Shown one piece after another: positions 1-9,759 of a stretch of 64,000 bases of DNA (position 1 is its first letter; each line of letters opens with the position of its first letter). The stretch is from the NCBI GenBank assembly GCA_027486585.1, contig JAIXOU010000003.1, positions 1 through 64,000 on the forward strand. Direction: 5' to 3'. A program made the translations under genes and the position numbers. The stretch comes from Verrucomicrobiaceae bacterium (lineage in GTDB: Bacteria; Verrucomicrobiota; Verrucomicrobiia; Verrucomicrobiales; Verrucomicrobiaceae). Under the pieces are notes generated by a model. The model ran no database searches. It saw nothing but the letters and a program-made list of their open reading frames with translations, and was not told the DNA's origin.

Positions 1-306
1 ATGACCAGCCCCGCCGCCTTTGCCGCGCTCGTTTCCCAAAGCCCACTACCCATCGTCATCGACTTCTGGGCCGCCTGGTGCGGTCCCTGCCAGATGATGG
101 CCCCCGAGTTCGCCAAAGCGGCTGCGCAAGCCGCCGGCGAGGCCGTCTTCATCAAAGTAAACACTGACGAGCAGCCGCAAATCGCCGGACAATTCCGCAT
201 CCAAGGAATCCCCGCCTTCGCATTGATGCGTAACGGCAAAGTCACCGCTCAAACCAGCGGCTTCCAGCCTGCGGCACGCTTGCTGGCGTGGATGCGGCAG
301 GGTTAG
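1..306 (+). CDS. Thioredoxin domain protein (TrxC-like), probably 5'-truncated by the window edge
   Basis: Thiol-disulfide reductase of the thioredoxin fold. The visible 101 residues carry the active site WCGPC at residues 27-31, preceded by the strand IVIDFWA and followed by MMAPEF. The cis-proline loop GIPAF is near residue 74. The wording of the C-terminal half (FRIQGIPAF, then a hydrophobic last helix) resembles thioredoxin 2 (TrxC). TrxC proteins usually have an extra N-terminal zinc-ribbon segment of about 40 residues, which would lie before base 1. An ATG happens to occupy bases 1-3, so whether this is the true start cannot be decided here. It converges on the histidine phosphatase gene; the 171 bases between them hold no gene I can support. 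Confidence 0.85.
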   Translation: MTSPAAFAALVSQSPLPIVIDFWAAWCGPCQMMAPEFAKAAAQAAGEAVFIKVNTDEQPQIAGQFRIQGIPAFALMRNGKVTAQTSGFQPAARLLAWMRQG

Positions 307-477
307 GGGCTGGAGGTCAGATGGGGATGGAATCGGGCAGGACCGGGAACATGAAGGAGTTTCGGCTTCAAATGTCCAATGCAGTCCATTTATGTCCGAT
401 TAGGACCGTTTCCTGCACCTAGCCTCGCCCCATTTCGGCATGTCCTGAACGGCGAATTTCGTGGGCTCGTGGCGGGA

Positions 478-1095
478 TTAGGCAACGGCGGGTGGATGAG
501 TCGTGGGTGGCTCGGCGGGCGGTGGGGTATTCCATTGCTGGATGATAGGCACCTCGGGGTGATGAGGATCGCTGCTGAGGAGGCTGAGGGAGGCGGTGCT
601 GAGGGGGAAATGCTGGGCCTCGATGACGGTGAGGCCGATCCAGCGGCCTGCGAGCACGCCGCCGAATTGGCCGTGAGAAAAGAGCGCGACGCGGCCCTTC
701 AGCGTGCGCAGATGGGCAATGAGCCGGTCAGCGCGGGCGGTGACTTGCCTGGGGGATTCGCCATTCGGGCAGCCATCGCGAAAGAGGTTCCAGCTAGGCC
801 GGGCGATGCAGATGTCCACGGAGCGCTGGCCTTCGTAGTCGCCGTAGTCCCACTCGGCGAGGTCGGGCTCGATCTGCGCGGTTTGGCTCAAGCCGCAGAG
901 CTCACAGGTGCGGCGGGCGCGTTGCAGTGGGCTGGTCAGCACATGATCAAAGCTGATGCGGCTGAGATGCGTGGCCCATAGCTGCGACTCGTGCTCGCCC
1001 TGCGCGGTGAGTGGGATGTCCGTGCGTCCGGTGTGGCGGCTGGTGAGTGCCCATTCGGTTTCGCCATGGCGGATGAGGTGGACGATCGGCGGCAT
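478..1095 (-). CDS. Histidine phosphatase family protein (phosphoglycerate mutase-like)
   Basis: 205-residue member of the RHG phosphatase superfamily, probably a cytosolic sugar-phosphate or small-molecule phosphatase. The signature LIRHGETEW is at residues 8-16, with the phospho-accepting His at 10. The acidic motif EWDYGDYEG is near 81-89. The second His motif SHGQFGG has its His at 141. The last ~25 residues are proline-rich and probably disordered. The frame stays open further upstream, but the start at 1095 puts the RHG motif at the usual distance from the N-terminus and lies 7 bases after the aldolase stop, so I prefer it. It is the last gene of a packed minus-strand group (PRC-barrel, aldolase, phosphatase). 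That suggests a role in sugar-phosphate metabolism, but the substrate is not shown by sequence. Confidence 0.85.
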   Translation of the reverse strand: MPPIVHLIRHGETEWALTSRHTGRTDIPLTAQGEHESQLWATHLSRISFDHVLTSPLQRARRTCELCGLSQTAQIEPDLAEWDYGDYEGQRSVDICIARPSWNLFRDGCPNGESPRQVTARADRLIAHLRTLKGRVALFSHGQFGGVLAGRWIGLTVIEAQHFPLSTASLSLLSSDPHHPEVPIIQQWNTPPPAEPPTTHPPAVA

Positions 1096-1102
1096 CACGG
1101 GA

Positions 1103-2140
1103 TCAAGTGGCGGCGTGCGTCTCCGAGGCCTCGCTCCACTCGCCACGGCGGGCGGCGCGGTTGCACCGGGTGCGATGCCGCAGCGCCTGCTGGGCGGCTT
1201 TGTCATTCGCTGCATCACCACGCCAGATTTCCAAAGCAGGCTGCTGAAGGGCACGAGAAAAGGAAAACGACAGCGCCCAAGGTGCGCGTGATTTGAAGCG
1301 GAGGTTCATCGCATTCAGTCGCGCGGTGGCGAGGGCGCAGGGCTGGCCGCCGGATAGGAAAGCGATGCCCGGCACGGCTGCGGGAACGGTTTCGCGCAGG
1401 CAGTTCACCGTCGCGTCTGCCACCTCGTCCACGCTGGCCTGGGTGGCGCAGCTCAGGCCGGGCAGCACCATGTTGGGCTTCAGGATCAGGCCTTCCAGCA
1501 GCACGCGCTGGCAGTTGAGCTGGATGAAGACATTGCGCCAAACTTCACGCGTGACCTTGAGGCAGCGCTGCATGGAGTGATCGCCCGTCATGAGCACCTC
1601 TGGCTCGACGATGGGCACCAGACCGGCCTCCTGACACAGCGCGGCGTAACGAGCCATGGCATGCGCATTCGACTCCAGACCGCTGCGGCTGGGCATGCCA
1701 TCGGCGATGGTGATGACGGCACGCCATTTGGCAAATCGGGCACCCATCTTCGAATACTCCGCCAGCCGCTCGCGCAAGCCATCGAGCCCCTCGGTGATGG
1801 TCTCTCCGGGATGACCCGCGAGGGCCTTCGCCCCAAGGTCCACTTTGATGCCGGGGATGATGCCAGCCGCGACGAGCACGCTGAGAAAGGACGCACCGTC
1901 GCGGGTCTGCTGACGAATCGTTTCATCATAGAGGATCGCGCCGCTGATGCTCTCGCCGAGCTGCGGCGTGGTCACGAGCAGCTCACGATACGCCCGCCGT
2001 GACTCGACCGTCTGCGGGATGCCGAGTGCGGCAAAGCGCCCGTCGCAGGTGCCGTTGCTCTCATCCATGGCAAGGATGCCTTTGTCATCAGCGACGAGCG
2101 CCTGCGCGGTGTCGAGAAGACCTTGTTGGTGCGGTGTCAT
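1103..2140 (-). CDS. Class I fructose-bisphosphate aldolase
   Basis: Reversibly splits fructose 1,6-bisphosphate to dihydroxyacetone phosphate and glyceraldehyde 3-phosphate by a Schiff-base mechanism, in the cytosol. The 345-residue length matches eukaryote-type class I aldolases. Visible motifs are GILAMDESNGT (residues 21-31), KWRAVI near 138, IVEPEVL near 177, and the Schiff-base lysine K221 within LILKPNMVLPG. The SGGQ phosphate-binding stretch is further on. The ATG at 2140 overlaps the stop of the upstream PRC-barrel gene as ATGA (2137-2140), which fixes the start and suggests translational coupling. A longer upstream frame exists but runs inside the PRC-barrel gene. Together with the phosphoketolase and acetate kinase about 8 kb away it points to flexible sugar-phosphate use. 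Confidence 0.95.
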   Translation of the reverse strand: MTPHQQGLLDTAQALVADDKGILAMDESNGTCDGRFAALGIPQTVESRRAYRELLVTTPQLGESISGAILYDETIRQQTRDGASFLSVLVAAGIIPGIKVDLGAKALAGHPGETITEGLDGLRERLAEYSKMGARFAKWRAVITIADGMPSRSGLESNAHAMARYAALCQEAGLVPIVEPEVLMTGDHSMQRCLKVTREVWRNVFIQLNCQRVLLEGLILKPNMVLPGLSCATQASVDEVADATVNCLRETVPAAVPGIAFLSGGQPCALATARLNAMNLRFKSRAPWALSFSFSRALQQPALEIWRGDAANDKAAQQALRHRTRCNRAARRGEWSEASETHAAT

Positions 2141-2910
2141 GGCTGTGTGGAGGTGAGGCGATCTGTTTCGTGTGCCCAGTAGCCGTCGCGGCCATAGTGG
2201 CGGAAGAGGCCACTCTCGTAGTCGCGAGAGACGAGGGCTTCGTCCGTGTATTCGGGTGAGGCCTTGATGGCTTCGCGGGTGAGTTTGACGTGGACTTTCA
2301 GCTCGGTCCAGCTCACACGCTCGATCCACTCCGGTGAGATCAGCACCTTCTTCCCCGGCCACCAGTTCCGCGTATCCACGACTAGGTAGCGGATGGCCCA
2401 GGTCTCATCATCGATGATGAAGTCCACCACATGACCGATCTCGCCATCCGTCGCCTGGAGGTTGTTTCCCGTCACCGCATCCGTGCTGCGCAGATGCGCA
2501 TCCCAGGACTTCTCCGCGTCCGTCGGCGTGTTCCACTGATTCGGGTCACGCATCAGGAAGGGATAGGCACCCCACATGTAGGGACCGCCCCAATACATCG
2601 GCCAGCCGTAGTAGCCGTTGTAGTCCAGCTCAAACTGGCGTGACACAGGCTTGTCCGTGTCTTGACCAGGGCTGTCCTGGATCTGCTTTTTGGTCAGATT
2701 CACCGCGATGGCGTCGTCCTCCCGCACCGCGCCGACGAGGGCATACGGCGAGATCAAAACCAGCCTGCCCGTGAGCCAGCCGCCCGTGTCCGCCACGAGG
2801 TAGCGGATGACCCAGTGCCGATCATCGAAGTAAAATTCACTGACCTCGCCGATCTCACCATCGAGACAGTCGAGTTTGAATCCTTTGAGCGCGTTTGCTT
2901 TGAGTAACAT
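2137..2910 (-). CDS. PRC-barrel domain protein with two PRC-barrel repeats
   Basis: 257 residues with two related beta-barrel modules. The first begins ALKGFKLDCLDGEIGEV and contains the strand pattern DRHWVIRYLVADT. The second contains DGEIGHVVDFIIDDET and WAIRYLVVDT. These are typical of stand-alone bacterial PRC-barrel proteins, which are often stress-related but biochemically undefined. The linker is rich in Tyr, Trp, Gly and Pro (GWPMYWGGPYMWGAYP). The start MLLKANAL at 2910 is preferred over an upstream ATG at 2955 because it places the first barrel at the N-terminus. It is first in a minus-strand group and overlaps the aldolase start by four bases. No signal peptide or membrane segment is seen. 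The link with the aldolase is by position only. Confidence 0.8.
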   Translation of the reverse strand: MLLKANALKGFKLDCLDGEIGEVSEFYFDDRHWVIRYLVADTGGWLTGRLVLISPYALVGAVREDDAIAVNLTKKQIQDSPGQDTDKPVSRQFELDYNGYYGWPMYWGGPYMWGAYPFLMRDPNQWNTPTDAEKSWDAHLRSTDAVTGNNLQATDGEIGHVVDFIIDDETWAIRYLVVDTRNWWPGKKVLISPEWIERVSWTELKVHVKLTREAIKASPEYTDEALVSRDYESGLFRHYGRDGYWAHETDRLTSTQP

Positions 2911-3227
2911 AAGAGTGTGGATGGGTGTTTTGCCTGCACGGATGGGCAGCACCACGCTGGGCCACCGCCCAGCGCATCGCTATGGGGCGAAACCCCACCT
3001 CGGTTCGAGAAAGGTTCACCGGCGACAAATTCACGCCTCTTGGCTGCTGAATGCCGAGTATGCGAAGGATTGGCAGCAGTTTCAGCGCGAACTCGGCAAT
3101 GGGTTTGAGCAACATCCACACGGCTCGTGAGCGTAGACTCAGAACGTGGCGACACAAAATGAGCCCACGATATAAAAATGTGTTAAATACGGCGCATTCG
3201 CGGAGATGACTCTTGTTGTCCATCTTC
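2911..3227. other. Divergent intergenic region with two GC-rich hairpins
   Basis: About 317 bases separate the minus-strand PRC-barrel gene from the plus-strand sigma factor gene. I see no supportable gene. Two compact inverted repeats are present: CGCTGGGC-CACC-GCCCAGCG at 2955-2974 (8-bp perfect stem) and TGGGG-cgaaa-CCCCA at 2983-2997. The last ~60 bases before the sigma gene turn AT-rich (ATATAAAAATGTGTTAAAT around 3170-3190), as expected for a promoter, but no convincing -35/-10 pair could be chosen. Confidence 0.4.
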
Positions 3228-3761
3228 ATGTCTCCATCCGAAATCGAGCTTCACCGTCGTTTCTTGCGTCTCTTCACGGCGCATGAAGAGGCCGTGCGGG
3301 CGTTTGTACGGCGGCTGGTGCCGACGAGAGCGGATGCGGATGATGTGATGCAGGACGTGAGTGTGGTGCTTTGGGAGAAGTTCGAGTCGTTTCGTGATGG
3401 CGCGGATTTTCGGGCATGGGCGTTCGGCGTGGCGCGGTTTGAGGCACTGGGATGGTTGCGCGATAAAGGGCGTGATCGGCTGGTCCTGAACGAGGATGTC
3501 GTGTTGAAGCTCGCGGAGGAGTCCGCGCAGGATGAGCCGAAGCTGGAGCAGCAGCGGGAGGCGCTGGAGCGTTGCATGGCAAAGGTGCCAGCAGAGCACC
3601 GAGAGCTGCTGATGCAGGCCTACCAGCCCGAAGTGCGCATTCAAGAGGTGGCGCAGGGCAGTGGCCGCTCGGTGCCAGGTTTTTATCAATGGCTGCACCG
3701 CATGAGGCGGATGCTGCTGGATTGCATTCGCCGCGCACTCACCCAGGAGGCATCATCATGA
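3228..3761 (+). CDS. ECF-type RNA polymerase sigma factor of the Rhodopirellula/Verrucomicrobium group
   Basis: Directs RNA polymerase to a specific promoter set. The 177 residues show a region-2 block ([23 protein letters not shown], then LWEKFESF and [14 protein letters not shown]) and a weaker region-4 block near the C-terminus ([27 protein letters not shown]). The pattern matches the sigma family named after Rhodopirellula and Verrucomicrobium (TIGR02989, from memory). An upstream start at 3213 would add five residues; MSPSEIEL at 3228 is preferred. Its stop overlaps the next start as ATGA (3758-3761). It heads an operon with a FecR/LamG membrane protein, a PSCyt1-DUF1549-DUF1553 protein and a DUF1501 protein. 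It probably controls this operon in response to an envelope signal; that is inference. Confidence 0.88.
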   Translation: MSPSEIELHRRFLRLFTAHEEAVRAFVRRLVPTRADADDVMQDVSVVLWEKFESFRDGADFRAWAFGVARFEALGWLRDKGRDRLVLNEDVVLKLAEESAQDEPKLEQQREALERCMAKVPAEHRELLMQAYQPEVRIQEVAQGSGRSVPGFYQWLHRMRRMLLDCIRRALTQEASS

Positions 3762-5269
3762 ACCCGGAACTCGAATCGCTCACCCACCGCTATCTGGATG
3801 GCAGCATCTCCGCTGAGGAGATGGCACGGCTCAATCACTTGCTCAGTGAGAGCGCGGAGGCACGGCGTGAGTTCGTGGAACTACTCAATCTCGACTCAGC
3901 AGTGGCAGCGAGTGCCGCTGGCTGGGAACGGCCGGAGAAGGCAGTGAGTTTGAGGCAAGAAGATTCCAGTCCCGTTTTCTTGCCTTCTTCTCTGCCTCGA
4001 AGAAGTGCTCCGAAGGCCAGCTTCATGCATTCATGGACATGGGCCGCAGCAGCTTGCCTGGCCTTGATGCTGTCGGCGTGGTGGTGGCAGGGCAGTCAGC
4101 GTGTGCTTGCTACTGTGGTGAATGATGCGGGAGTGGAGGAACTCTCGAACGGCACCAAGCTGAGGGGCGAGACGTACTCGCTCAAAGGCGGAAGTGTGGA
4201 ACTTGTTAGCGCCCGAGGGGCACACATTGTCATTGAGGCTCCGGCGGTGTTTCGATTCGAATCTGAGCAACGATTGCGCGTAATGCGTGGGCGTCTCTCG
4301 GCAGAGGTGCCGCCAGCGGCGAAGGGGTTCACGGTGATCACGCCTTCGGGTGATGCGGTGGATCTGGGCACACGGTTTGGTGTGGATGTGCCAGCGAGCG
4401 GCGCGGCAGAGATTCATGTATTTCAGGGCGAGGTAATCGCCAAGGCGTCTGGCAATGTATCCAACCAAAGCCTGCGTGGCGGTGACGCGGTGGCGATGGA
4501 TGGAGGTGCGAGCACGGCGCGTGAGCTTCGCTCTTCGGCGTTCATTCAGCCCGATGAGATGAACGGACTGACCGCAGGGCTGGCGGCAGGTCAGCGGTCG
4601 CGTTCGGAGGCGGCGCTCACGGGCATTCGGAATGATCCCGCCCTCATCGCACTGCTCGATTTTGAGTCAGGCGAGGCGCAGCCCGGTGTCTTCCGCACGG
4701 TGCAGGGCCGCTGGCCAGGGTCGCGTGCACCGGAGTTTGTTCATGTGGGCGATCACTTGAAACTCGACGTTGGCGGCGAACGCGAATGGCCACAGATCAC
4801 CCTCGCAGCGTGGGTGCGTCTTGATCGGCTCGGTGCTCCGTATCAATCCTTGCTGCACACCGATGGCTGGAACGACGACCGCCCGGGGCAGCTCCACTGG
4901 ATGGTCACGCGGCACACAACGATGCGTCTTGCACTGCGTGGCAACACGCTCGCCCCCGGCTCCGAGGAGCAGGAGATGTTCCCTGACTCAAAAACCTCCG
5001 TTTTGCCAGAGCAGGGCCGCTGGATGCATTTGGCAACGGTTTACGATGCGGGGGCCAAAACCGTACGCTTTTACCTCAATGGCCGTTTTGACAAAGAAAC
5101 CCTTCAAAGCATCGCGCATCCTGCGAAACTCGGCGCGGCGCAAATCGGCAATTGGGATCGCCAGGACCGAAAGCTGAGTGGCCGCGTGGATGAACTGCTC
5201 CTGCTCGGTCGCGCGATGAGCGATGACGAAGTGCGTGCGCTCTATGAAGCAGGCAACCCCTACCGCTGA
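3758..5269 (+). CDS. FecR-domain/LamG-domain membrane protein, probable anti-sigma factor
   Basis: 503 residues. The cytosolic N-terminal part ([15 protein letters not shown]...) looks like a short anti-sigma zinc-finger-less domain. A single membrane segment follows at about 93-112 ([18 protein letters not shown]). A FecR-like domain (about 115-270, with [19 protein letters not shown]) comes next. The C-terminal third (about 335-500) is a concanavalin-like LamG fold ([42 protein letters not shown]). The start ATG overlaps the sigma stop and has a perfect AGGAGG at 3745-3750, seven bases upstream. Family knowledge suggests it senses something, perhaps a polysaccharide, through LamG and holds the sigma factor inactive. 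The ligand is unknown. Confidence 0.83.
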   Translation: MNPELESLTHRYLDGSISAEEMARLNHLLSESAEARREFVELLNLDSAVAASAAGWERPEKAVSLRQEDSSPVFLPSSLPRRSAPKASFMHSWTWAAAACLALMLSAWWWQGSQRVLATVVNDAGVEELSNGTKLRGETYSLKGGSVELVSARGAHIVIEAPAVFRFESEQRLRVMRGRLSAEVPPAAKGFTVITPSGDAVDLGTRFGVDVPASGAAEIHVFQGEVIAKASGNVSNQSLRGGDAVAMDGGASTARELRSSAFIQPDEMNGLTAGLAAGQRSRSEAALTGIRNDPALIALLDFESGEAQPGVFRTVQGRWPGSRAPEFVHVGDHLKLDVGGEREWPQITLAAWVRLDRLGAPYQSLLHTDGWNDDRPGQLHWMVTRHTTMRLALRGNTLAPGSEEQEMFPDSKTSVLPEQGRWMHLATVYDAGAKTVRFYLNGRFDKETLQSIAHPAKLGAAQIGNWDRQDRKLSGRVDELLLLGRAMSDDEVRALYEAGNPYR

Positions 5270-5275
5270 AATGCT

Positions 5276-8113
5276 ATGACCACCCCACTCACGCTTCGAT
5301 TCATTATTGGCCTTTCCCTAGCTGCATCGTCCGCCTCCGCCGCTCCGGTGGACTTCGTCCGCGAGGTTCGGCCCATCTTTGAAAAGCACTGCTACGAGTG
5401 CCACGGAGAGACGAAACGCAAAGGTGGCTTGCGTCTCGACGTGAAAGCGGCGGCGCTAAAGGGCGGCGACAATCACGGGCCGAATATCATTCCGGGAAAG
5501 GCTGTGGAAAGCTCCCTGATTCATTTCGTCACTTCGAGCGATGATGATGAAGTGATGCCGCCGAAGGGTGATCGGCTGTCCGCAGAACAGATCGCGACAT
5601 TGACGAGGTGGATCAATGAAAGCGCGACGTGGCCGGATGGCGTGGACATGGTGAAGCTGAAGGACACGCGCGACCACTGGAGCTTCAAGCCGCTCAAAGT
5701 GGCTTCGGCTTTAGCCGAATCTTTGCGGCTGAAGCCGCAGTCACTTTCTATCGACTCCTTCATTGACGCTACACTCGCGGAAAAAGGGCTGCGTCGTTCA
5801 CCGCCAGCAGATCGCATATCGTGGTTGCGCCGGGTTTCGTTCGATCTCACGGGATTGCCGCCAACACCGGAGCAGGCAAAGGCTTTCACCAAAGACACCC
5901 GCAGCGATGCCTTCGAGCTCGTCGTGGATGCGTTGCTGGACTCCCCGCGTTATGGCGAGCGCTGGGCGCAGCACTGGCTGGATGTCGTGCGCTATGCGGA
6001 CACGCATGGTTTTGAAGTGAACACCGAGCGTCCGCACGCCTGGCCCTACCGCGACTACGTCATCCGTGCCTTCAATACCGACCTGCCTTACGATGAGTTC
6101 ATCCGCCAGCAGATCGCTGGTGATGCGCTGGGCGTGGATGAGGCGACGGGCTTTCTCGTCACCGCTTCCGTGCTGCTGCCGGGCCAGATCGGCAAAGATG
6201 CGCCCTCCATTCGACTCGCACGTCAGGATTCGATCGATGAGATGGTCGTGAATATCGGCCAAACGTTTCTCGGGCTGAGCATCGGCTGCGCACGCTGCCA
6301 CGATCACAAGTTTGATCCCATCAGCGCCAAAGACTACTACGCCATGCAGGCCTTCGTGGCCGGTGTGGAATACGGGGACCGTGAGCTGAGGACGCCAGAT
6401 GCTTTGGCGAAGAAAAAGGAAGCCGCCGAGGCTCGTGTGCGCGATGTGAAGATCGTCGAGCGGCTCACGCAGCTCTCGCCCGTGGCCACACCTGATCGCA
6501 AAGACGGCGTGCAACGCCCCACCGTGCGTGCAACGACGAATATCGACCGCATCACGCCTGTGCGCACGAAACGCCTGCGTTTCACCATTCGCGAGACGAA
6601 CAGCCTGGAGCCCTGCATCGATGAGCTGGAGGTCTTTAACAGCGCAAGCGTCAATGTGGCCCTCAAGGCCAACTTGAAGACTTCGGGAGATAAAATCTCG
6701 CGCAATCGGCACGAGCCGCAGTTCATCCACGATGGACGCTACGGCAATGAGCGGAGCTGGATGTCATCCGAGCGCGGCAAGGGCTGGGTGGAGCTGGAGT
6801 TTGCCCACGAGGAGGAGATCACGCGTGTCGTCTGGAGCCGCGACCGTCTGGGCAAACTCGTGGACCGGGTGGCGCTCGATTACAGCATCGAAGTGGCTCA
6901 TGCGGACCAATGGCAAGTCGTGGCAGATGCCAGTGATCGTGCTTCTCATCTCGTCGGACTCGGCGCAGGCCCCGAGTTCATCTTTAAAGGGCTGCCAGAA
7001 GACCAAGCGAAGGAAGTGCGCACCCTTCTCAACGAGCACGGTGCTCTCGCCAAGAAGATCAAAGTCGGAGAGCAAGGCCAGCTCGCCTTTGCAGGCACCT
7101 TCCGTGAGCCGGACATGATTCATGTGCTCAATCGCGGTGATCCCGAGCAGCCGAAGGAACCCGTTACACCCGCCGTGCTCAGTGCGCTTGGCGATTTGAA
7201 GATGACGAACAAAACGCCCGAGCAGCAGCGCCGCATGGCTTTGGCAAAGTGGATCGCCAGCCCGCAGAACCCGCTCACTGCCCGCGTGATGATGAACCGC
7301 ATTTGGCAGGGCCACTTCGGCACGGGCCTGGTCCAGACGCCGAGTGACTTCGGCAACAACGGCACCAACCCCACGCATCCTGAACTGCTCGACTGGCTCG
7401 CCGGTGAGTTCATCCGCAGCGGGTGGAGCGTGAAACACATGCACCGGCTCATCGTGTTGAGCGAGGCGTTTCGGCAGAGGAGTGATGGAGAGTTGGAGTC
7501 ATGGAGTGTTGGAAATGGCCAGCCAGCTCTCCAGCGCTCCACCACTCCAGCCCCCCACGAGATCGACTCCGACGTGCGGTTTCTCTGGCGTTTCCCCTCC
7601 CGCCGTCTCGAAGCCGAAGCGGTTCGTGATTCCATGCTCGCCGTCAGCGGTCAGCTCAATCTCACGATGTATGGCCGCGGCTTCGATCTCTTCGACAAGC
7701 GCGGCGGCCTCAGCGGCTTCAATCCCGTGGAAACATTCTTGCCGGAGAACCAACGGCGTATGATTTATGCACACAAAGTCCGTCGTGAGCCCGAGGCCGT
7801 CTTTGGAGCGTTCGACTGCCCCGATGCCGGACAAAGCACAGCCGCACGTCGCACGAGCACCACGCCGATCCAGGCGCTCAATCTTTTCAATAGCCGTTTC
7901 ACGCTCGCACAGTCGGAAGCCTTCGCTGCCCGCGTGAAGAAGGAAGCTGGCGACGACGCTGCGAATCAAATACGCCGCGCCTATCAGCTCGCGCTCAATC
8001 GTGAACCCACCGCCGATGAGTTGGGCGACACCATGCCATTCATCCAGCAACACGGTCTCGCCGTCCTCTGCCGCGCCCTCTTCAACAGCAACGAGTTCCT
8101 TTTTCAGCCATGA
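5276..8113 (+). CDS. PSCyt1-DUF1549-DUF1553 secreted protein (planctomycete-type cytochrome C domain)
   Basis: 945-residue protein with a signal peptide (to about residue 22, ending SASAAP). The N-terminal planctomycete cytochrome C domain has the haem-binding motif CYECH at residues 39-43. The DUF1549 domain carries a second CARCH motif at 338-342. A discoidin-like insert (roughly 445-560, starting near [19 protein letters not shown]) follows. DUF1553 fills the last third ([24 protein letters not shown], later [15 protein letters not shown]). Such proteins are abundant in Planctomycetes and Verrucomicrobia, usually paired with DUF1501 proteins, and are proposed to act in polysaccharide breakdown or surface redox chemistry without proven activity. 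Its stop overlaps the DUF1501 start (ATGA, 8110-8113). Two palindromic repeats are inserted in frame, at 5699-5744 and 7487-7556. Confidence 0.9.
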   Translation: MTTPLTLRFIIGLSLAASSASAAPVDFVREVRPIFEKHCYECHGETKRKGGLRLDVKAAALKGGDNHGPNIIPGKAVESSLIHFVTSSDDDEVMPPKGDRLSAEQIATLTRWINESATWPDGVDMVKLKDTRDHWSFKPLKVASALAESLRLKPQSLSIDSFIDATLAEKGLRRSPPADRISWLRRVSFDLTGLPPTPEQAKAFTKDTRSDAFELVVDALLDSPRYGERWAQHWLDVVRYADTHGFEVNTERPHAWPYRDYVIRAFNTDLPYDEFIRQQIAGDALGVDEATGFLVTASVLLPGQIGKDAPSIRLARQDSIDEMVVNIGQTFLGLSIGCARCHDHKFDPISAKDYYAMQAFVAGVEYGDRELRTPDALAKKKEAAEARVRDVKIVERLTQLSPVATPDRKDGVQRPTVRATTNIDRITPVRTKRLRFTIRETNSLEPCIDELEVFNSASVNVALKANLKTSGDKISRNRHEPQFIHDGRYGNERSWMSSERGKGWVELEFAHEEEITRVVWSRDRLGKLVDRVALDYSIEVAHADQWQVVADASDRASHLVGLGAGPEFIFKGLPEDQAKEVRTLLNEHGALAKKIKVGEQGQLAFAGTFREPDMIHVLNRGDPEQPKEPVTPAVLSALGDLKMTNKTPEQQRRMALAKWIASPQNPLTARVMMNRIWQGHFGTGLVQTPSDFGNNGTNPTHPELLDWLAGEFIRSGWSVKHMHRLIVLSEAFRQRSDGELESWSVGNGQPALQRSTTPAPHEIDSDVRFLWRFPSRRLEAEAVRDSMLAVSGQLNLTMYGRGFDLFDKRGGLSGFNPVETFLPENQRRMIYAHKVRREPEAVFGAFDCPDAGQSTAARRTSTTPIQALNLFNSRFTLAQSEAFAARVKKEAGDDAANQIRRAYQLALNREPTADELGDTMPFIQQHGLAVLCRALFNSNEFLFQP
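5699..5744. repeat. Intragenic REP-like double hairpin, in frame
   Basis: Two back-to-back hairpins: TTCGGCT-tt-AGCCGAA (5704-5719) and TGCGGCT-ga-AGCCGCA (5724-5739). The whole 46-bp unit is itself an inverted repeat. It starts GTGGCTTCGGCTT and, read from the other strand, starts GTGACTGCGGCTT, with most positions matching. It encodes [17 protein letters not shown] between the cytochrome C and DUF1549 domains without breaking the frame. Confidence 0.8.
7487..7556. repeat. Intragenic GGAGT-rich inverted repeat, in frame
   Basis: The left arm (7487-7520, built from TTGGAGTCATGGAGTGTTGG) pairs imperfectly with the right arm (7521-7556), whose complement reads CTGGAGTGGTGGAGCGCTGG. It encodes the low-complexity stretch [19 protein letters not shown] and neighbours in a loop of DUF1553, just before the conserved block [20 protein letters not shown]. 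It looks like an inserted palindromic repeat tolerated in a surface loop. Confidence 0.7.
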
Positions 8114-9585
8114 AGCACCACGCCGAACACCTCTCCATTACGGGCCGCGCGCTGCTTGATCGCCGCCAGTTTCTATCGAATAGCGCCAACGCGCTCGGCT
8201 CCATCGCGCTGACGAATCTGCTCGGCCTCGATGGCTTGCTCGGTGCGGAGCATCCTGGCCCCATCATCGACCCAGCTCGACCGTTCGCACCGAGACAGCC
8301 CCATTTTCCGGCGAAAGCGAAGAACGTCGTCGTCATCTTCTGTGCGGGCGCGGTCAGCCAGCTCGAGACCTGGGACTACAAGCCCGAGCTGATCAAATGG
8401 GACGACAAACCGCTGCCTGGTGGACCAGCGGTGACGTTTCAAGGCCCCGCAGGCAATCTCGCACGACCGCAATACACCTTCCGACCACGCGGGCAGACCG
8501 GCAAATGGGTGAGTGACATGATTCCGCACCTCGCGGAGCTGACGGATGACATCGCCTTCGTGCATTCGCTCACCAGCAAATCGAACACGCATGGTCCTGC
8601 GGAGAATTTTCTTTCCACCGGGTTCGTGCTCGATGGCTTCCCATCGCTCGGCTCGTGGGTGACGTATGCGCTTGGCAGCGAGAGTCAGGAGCTGCCTTCC
8701 TATGTCGCCATCCCCGATCCACGCGGTGTGCCTCAGAACGGAGCCAACAACTGGGGCCCCGGCTTTCTTCCCGCTGCCTTCCAAGGGACCACGATGAGCT
8801 CCAAGAACCCCGTGCGCCACCTCGCGGCTGTCGGCGTCTCTGCGGATGCCGACCGCGCCGCACGCTCGCTCTTGCAGAAGATGAACGCTCGCCATCTCGA
8901 AGCCCATCCCGGTGACAGCAAGCTCGCCGCCCGCATCGCTAGCTATGAGCTCGCCGCGCGAATGCAGCTCAGCGTGCCCGAGATCAACGACCTCAGTACC
9001 GAGCCCGCGCATATCTTGAAAATGTATGGTGCCGACGACACGCAGAACAAGGACAAGGCCGCGTTTGCGAAGAACTGCATCCTTGCCCGTCGCCTGATCG
9101 AGAAGGGCGTCCGCTTCGTGCAGCTCTTCAACGGCGCGTATGCCAGCGGAGGAGCACTGAACTGGGATGGCCACAGCAAGCTCAAGGAGCAATACGACAC
9201 TCATTCCGCCATCCTCGATCAGCCCGCCGCAGCGCTTATTCGCGACCTCAAGCAACGCGGCCTGCTGGAGGACACGCTAGTCGTTTGGTGCACCGAGTTT
9301 GGCCGCATGCCCTTCTTCCAAAAAGGTGCCAAAGGCCGCGACCACAACCCTGATGGCTTCACCTGCTGGATGACCGGCGCAGGCGTGAAGCCCGGCGTCA
9401 GCCACGGTGTCACCGACGATCTCGGCCAAAAAGCCATCGAAGACATTCATCCGCTCTACCACTTCAACGCGACGATCCTACACCTGCTCGGACTCGACTT
9501 CGAGCGCCTCAGCTTTGAGCACAATGGCATCCAACGCCGCCTGACGAATGTGGAAGGAAAGTTGATTCCCGACATCCTCGCATGA
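8110..9585 (+). CDS. DUF1501 domain protein (sulfatase/phosphatase-like fold), operon partner of the DUF1549 protein
   Basis: 491 residues. The N-terminus has a Tat-like motif ([22 protein letters not shown]), suggesting folded export. The DUF1501 core shows [23 protein letters not shown] near 73, [35 protein letters not shown] near 345, [12 protein letters not shown] near 390 and [19 protein letters not shown]. These His/Asp/Glu-rich motifs resemble alkaline-phosphatase-superfamily metal sites, so sulfatase-like hydrolysis is plausible but unproven for the family. The start overlaps the DUF1549/DUF1553 stop, so the two are almost certainly co-translated. Two other DUF1501 proteins occur in this window without such a partner. 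Confidence 0.9.
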   Translation: MKHHAEHLSITGRALLDRRQFLSNSANALGSIALTNLLGLDGLLGAEHPGPIIDPARPFAPRQPHFPAKAKNVVVIFCAGAVSQLETWDYKPELIKWDDKPLPGGPAVTFQGPAGNLARPQYTFRPRGQTGKWVSDMIPHLAELTDDIAFVHSLTSKSNTHGPAENFLSTGFVLDGFPSLGSWVTYALGSESQELPSYVAIPDPRGVPQNGANNWGPGFLPAAFQGTTMSSKNPVRHLAAVGVSADADRAARSLLQKMNARHLEAHPGDSKLAARIASYELAARMQLSVPEINDLSTEPAHILKMYGADDTQNKDKAAFAKNCILARRLIEKGVRFVQLFNGAYASGGALNWDGHSKLKEQYDTHSAILDQPAAALIRDLKQRGLLEDTLVVWCTEFGRMPFFQKGAKGRDHNPDGFTCWMTGAGVKPGVSHGVTDDLGQKAIEDIHPLYHFNATILHLLGLDFERLSFEHNGIQRRLTNVEGKLIPDILA

Positions 9586-9591
9586 ACCAAC

Positions 9592-9759
9592 ATGCCCAGC
9601 GCTTCAGACAACCACGAAGCCCACGACTACGCCGAGCGCATCGTAATGCATTCAGCTTTCCGTCACGTTGCCGCTGCGGTCATTGAGCAGTCCACTTCCA
9701 ATCACGCACCTCGGGCATGTCCTGGCCGTTTTGGTCGATGTAGTGCTTGTGCTCGATGA
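9592..9759 (+). other. Small ORF after the DUF1501 gene, possible gene remnant
   Basis: 55 codons, running from the gap behind the DUF1501 gene into the antisense of the phosphoketolase 3' end. The first ~30 codons (MPSASDNHEAHDYAERIVMH...) have the strong C/G third-position bias of real genes here. The rest is antisense to a conserved gene. It may be the 5' stump of a gene whose 3' part was lost. No family recognised. Confidence 0.2.

Noticed and set aside
2876-3130. 84-codon plus-strand ORF before the sigma gene
   Set aside because: Overlaps the PRC-barrel gene start on the other strand, has no family pattern and no ribosome-binding site.
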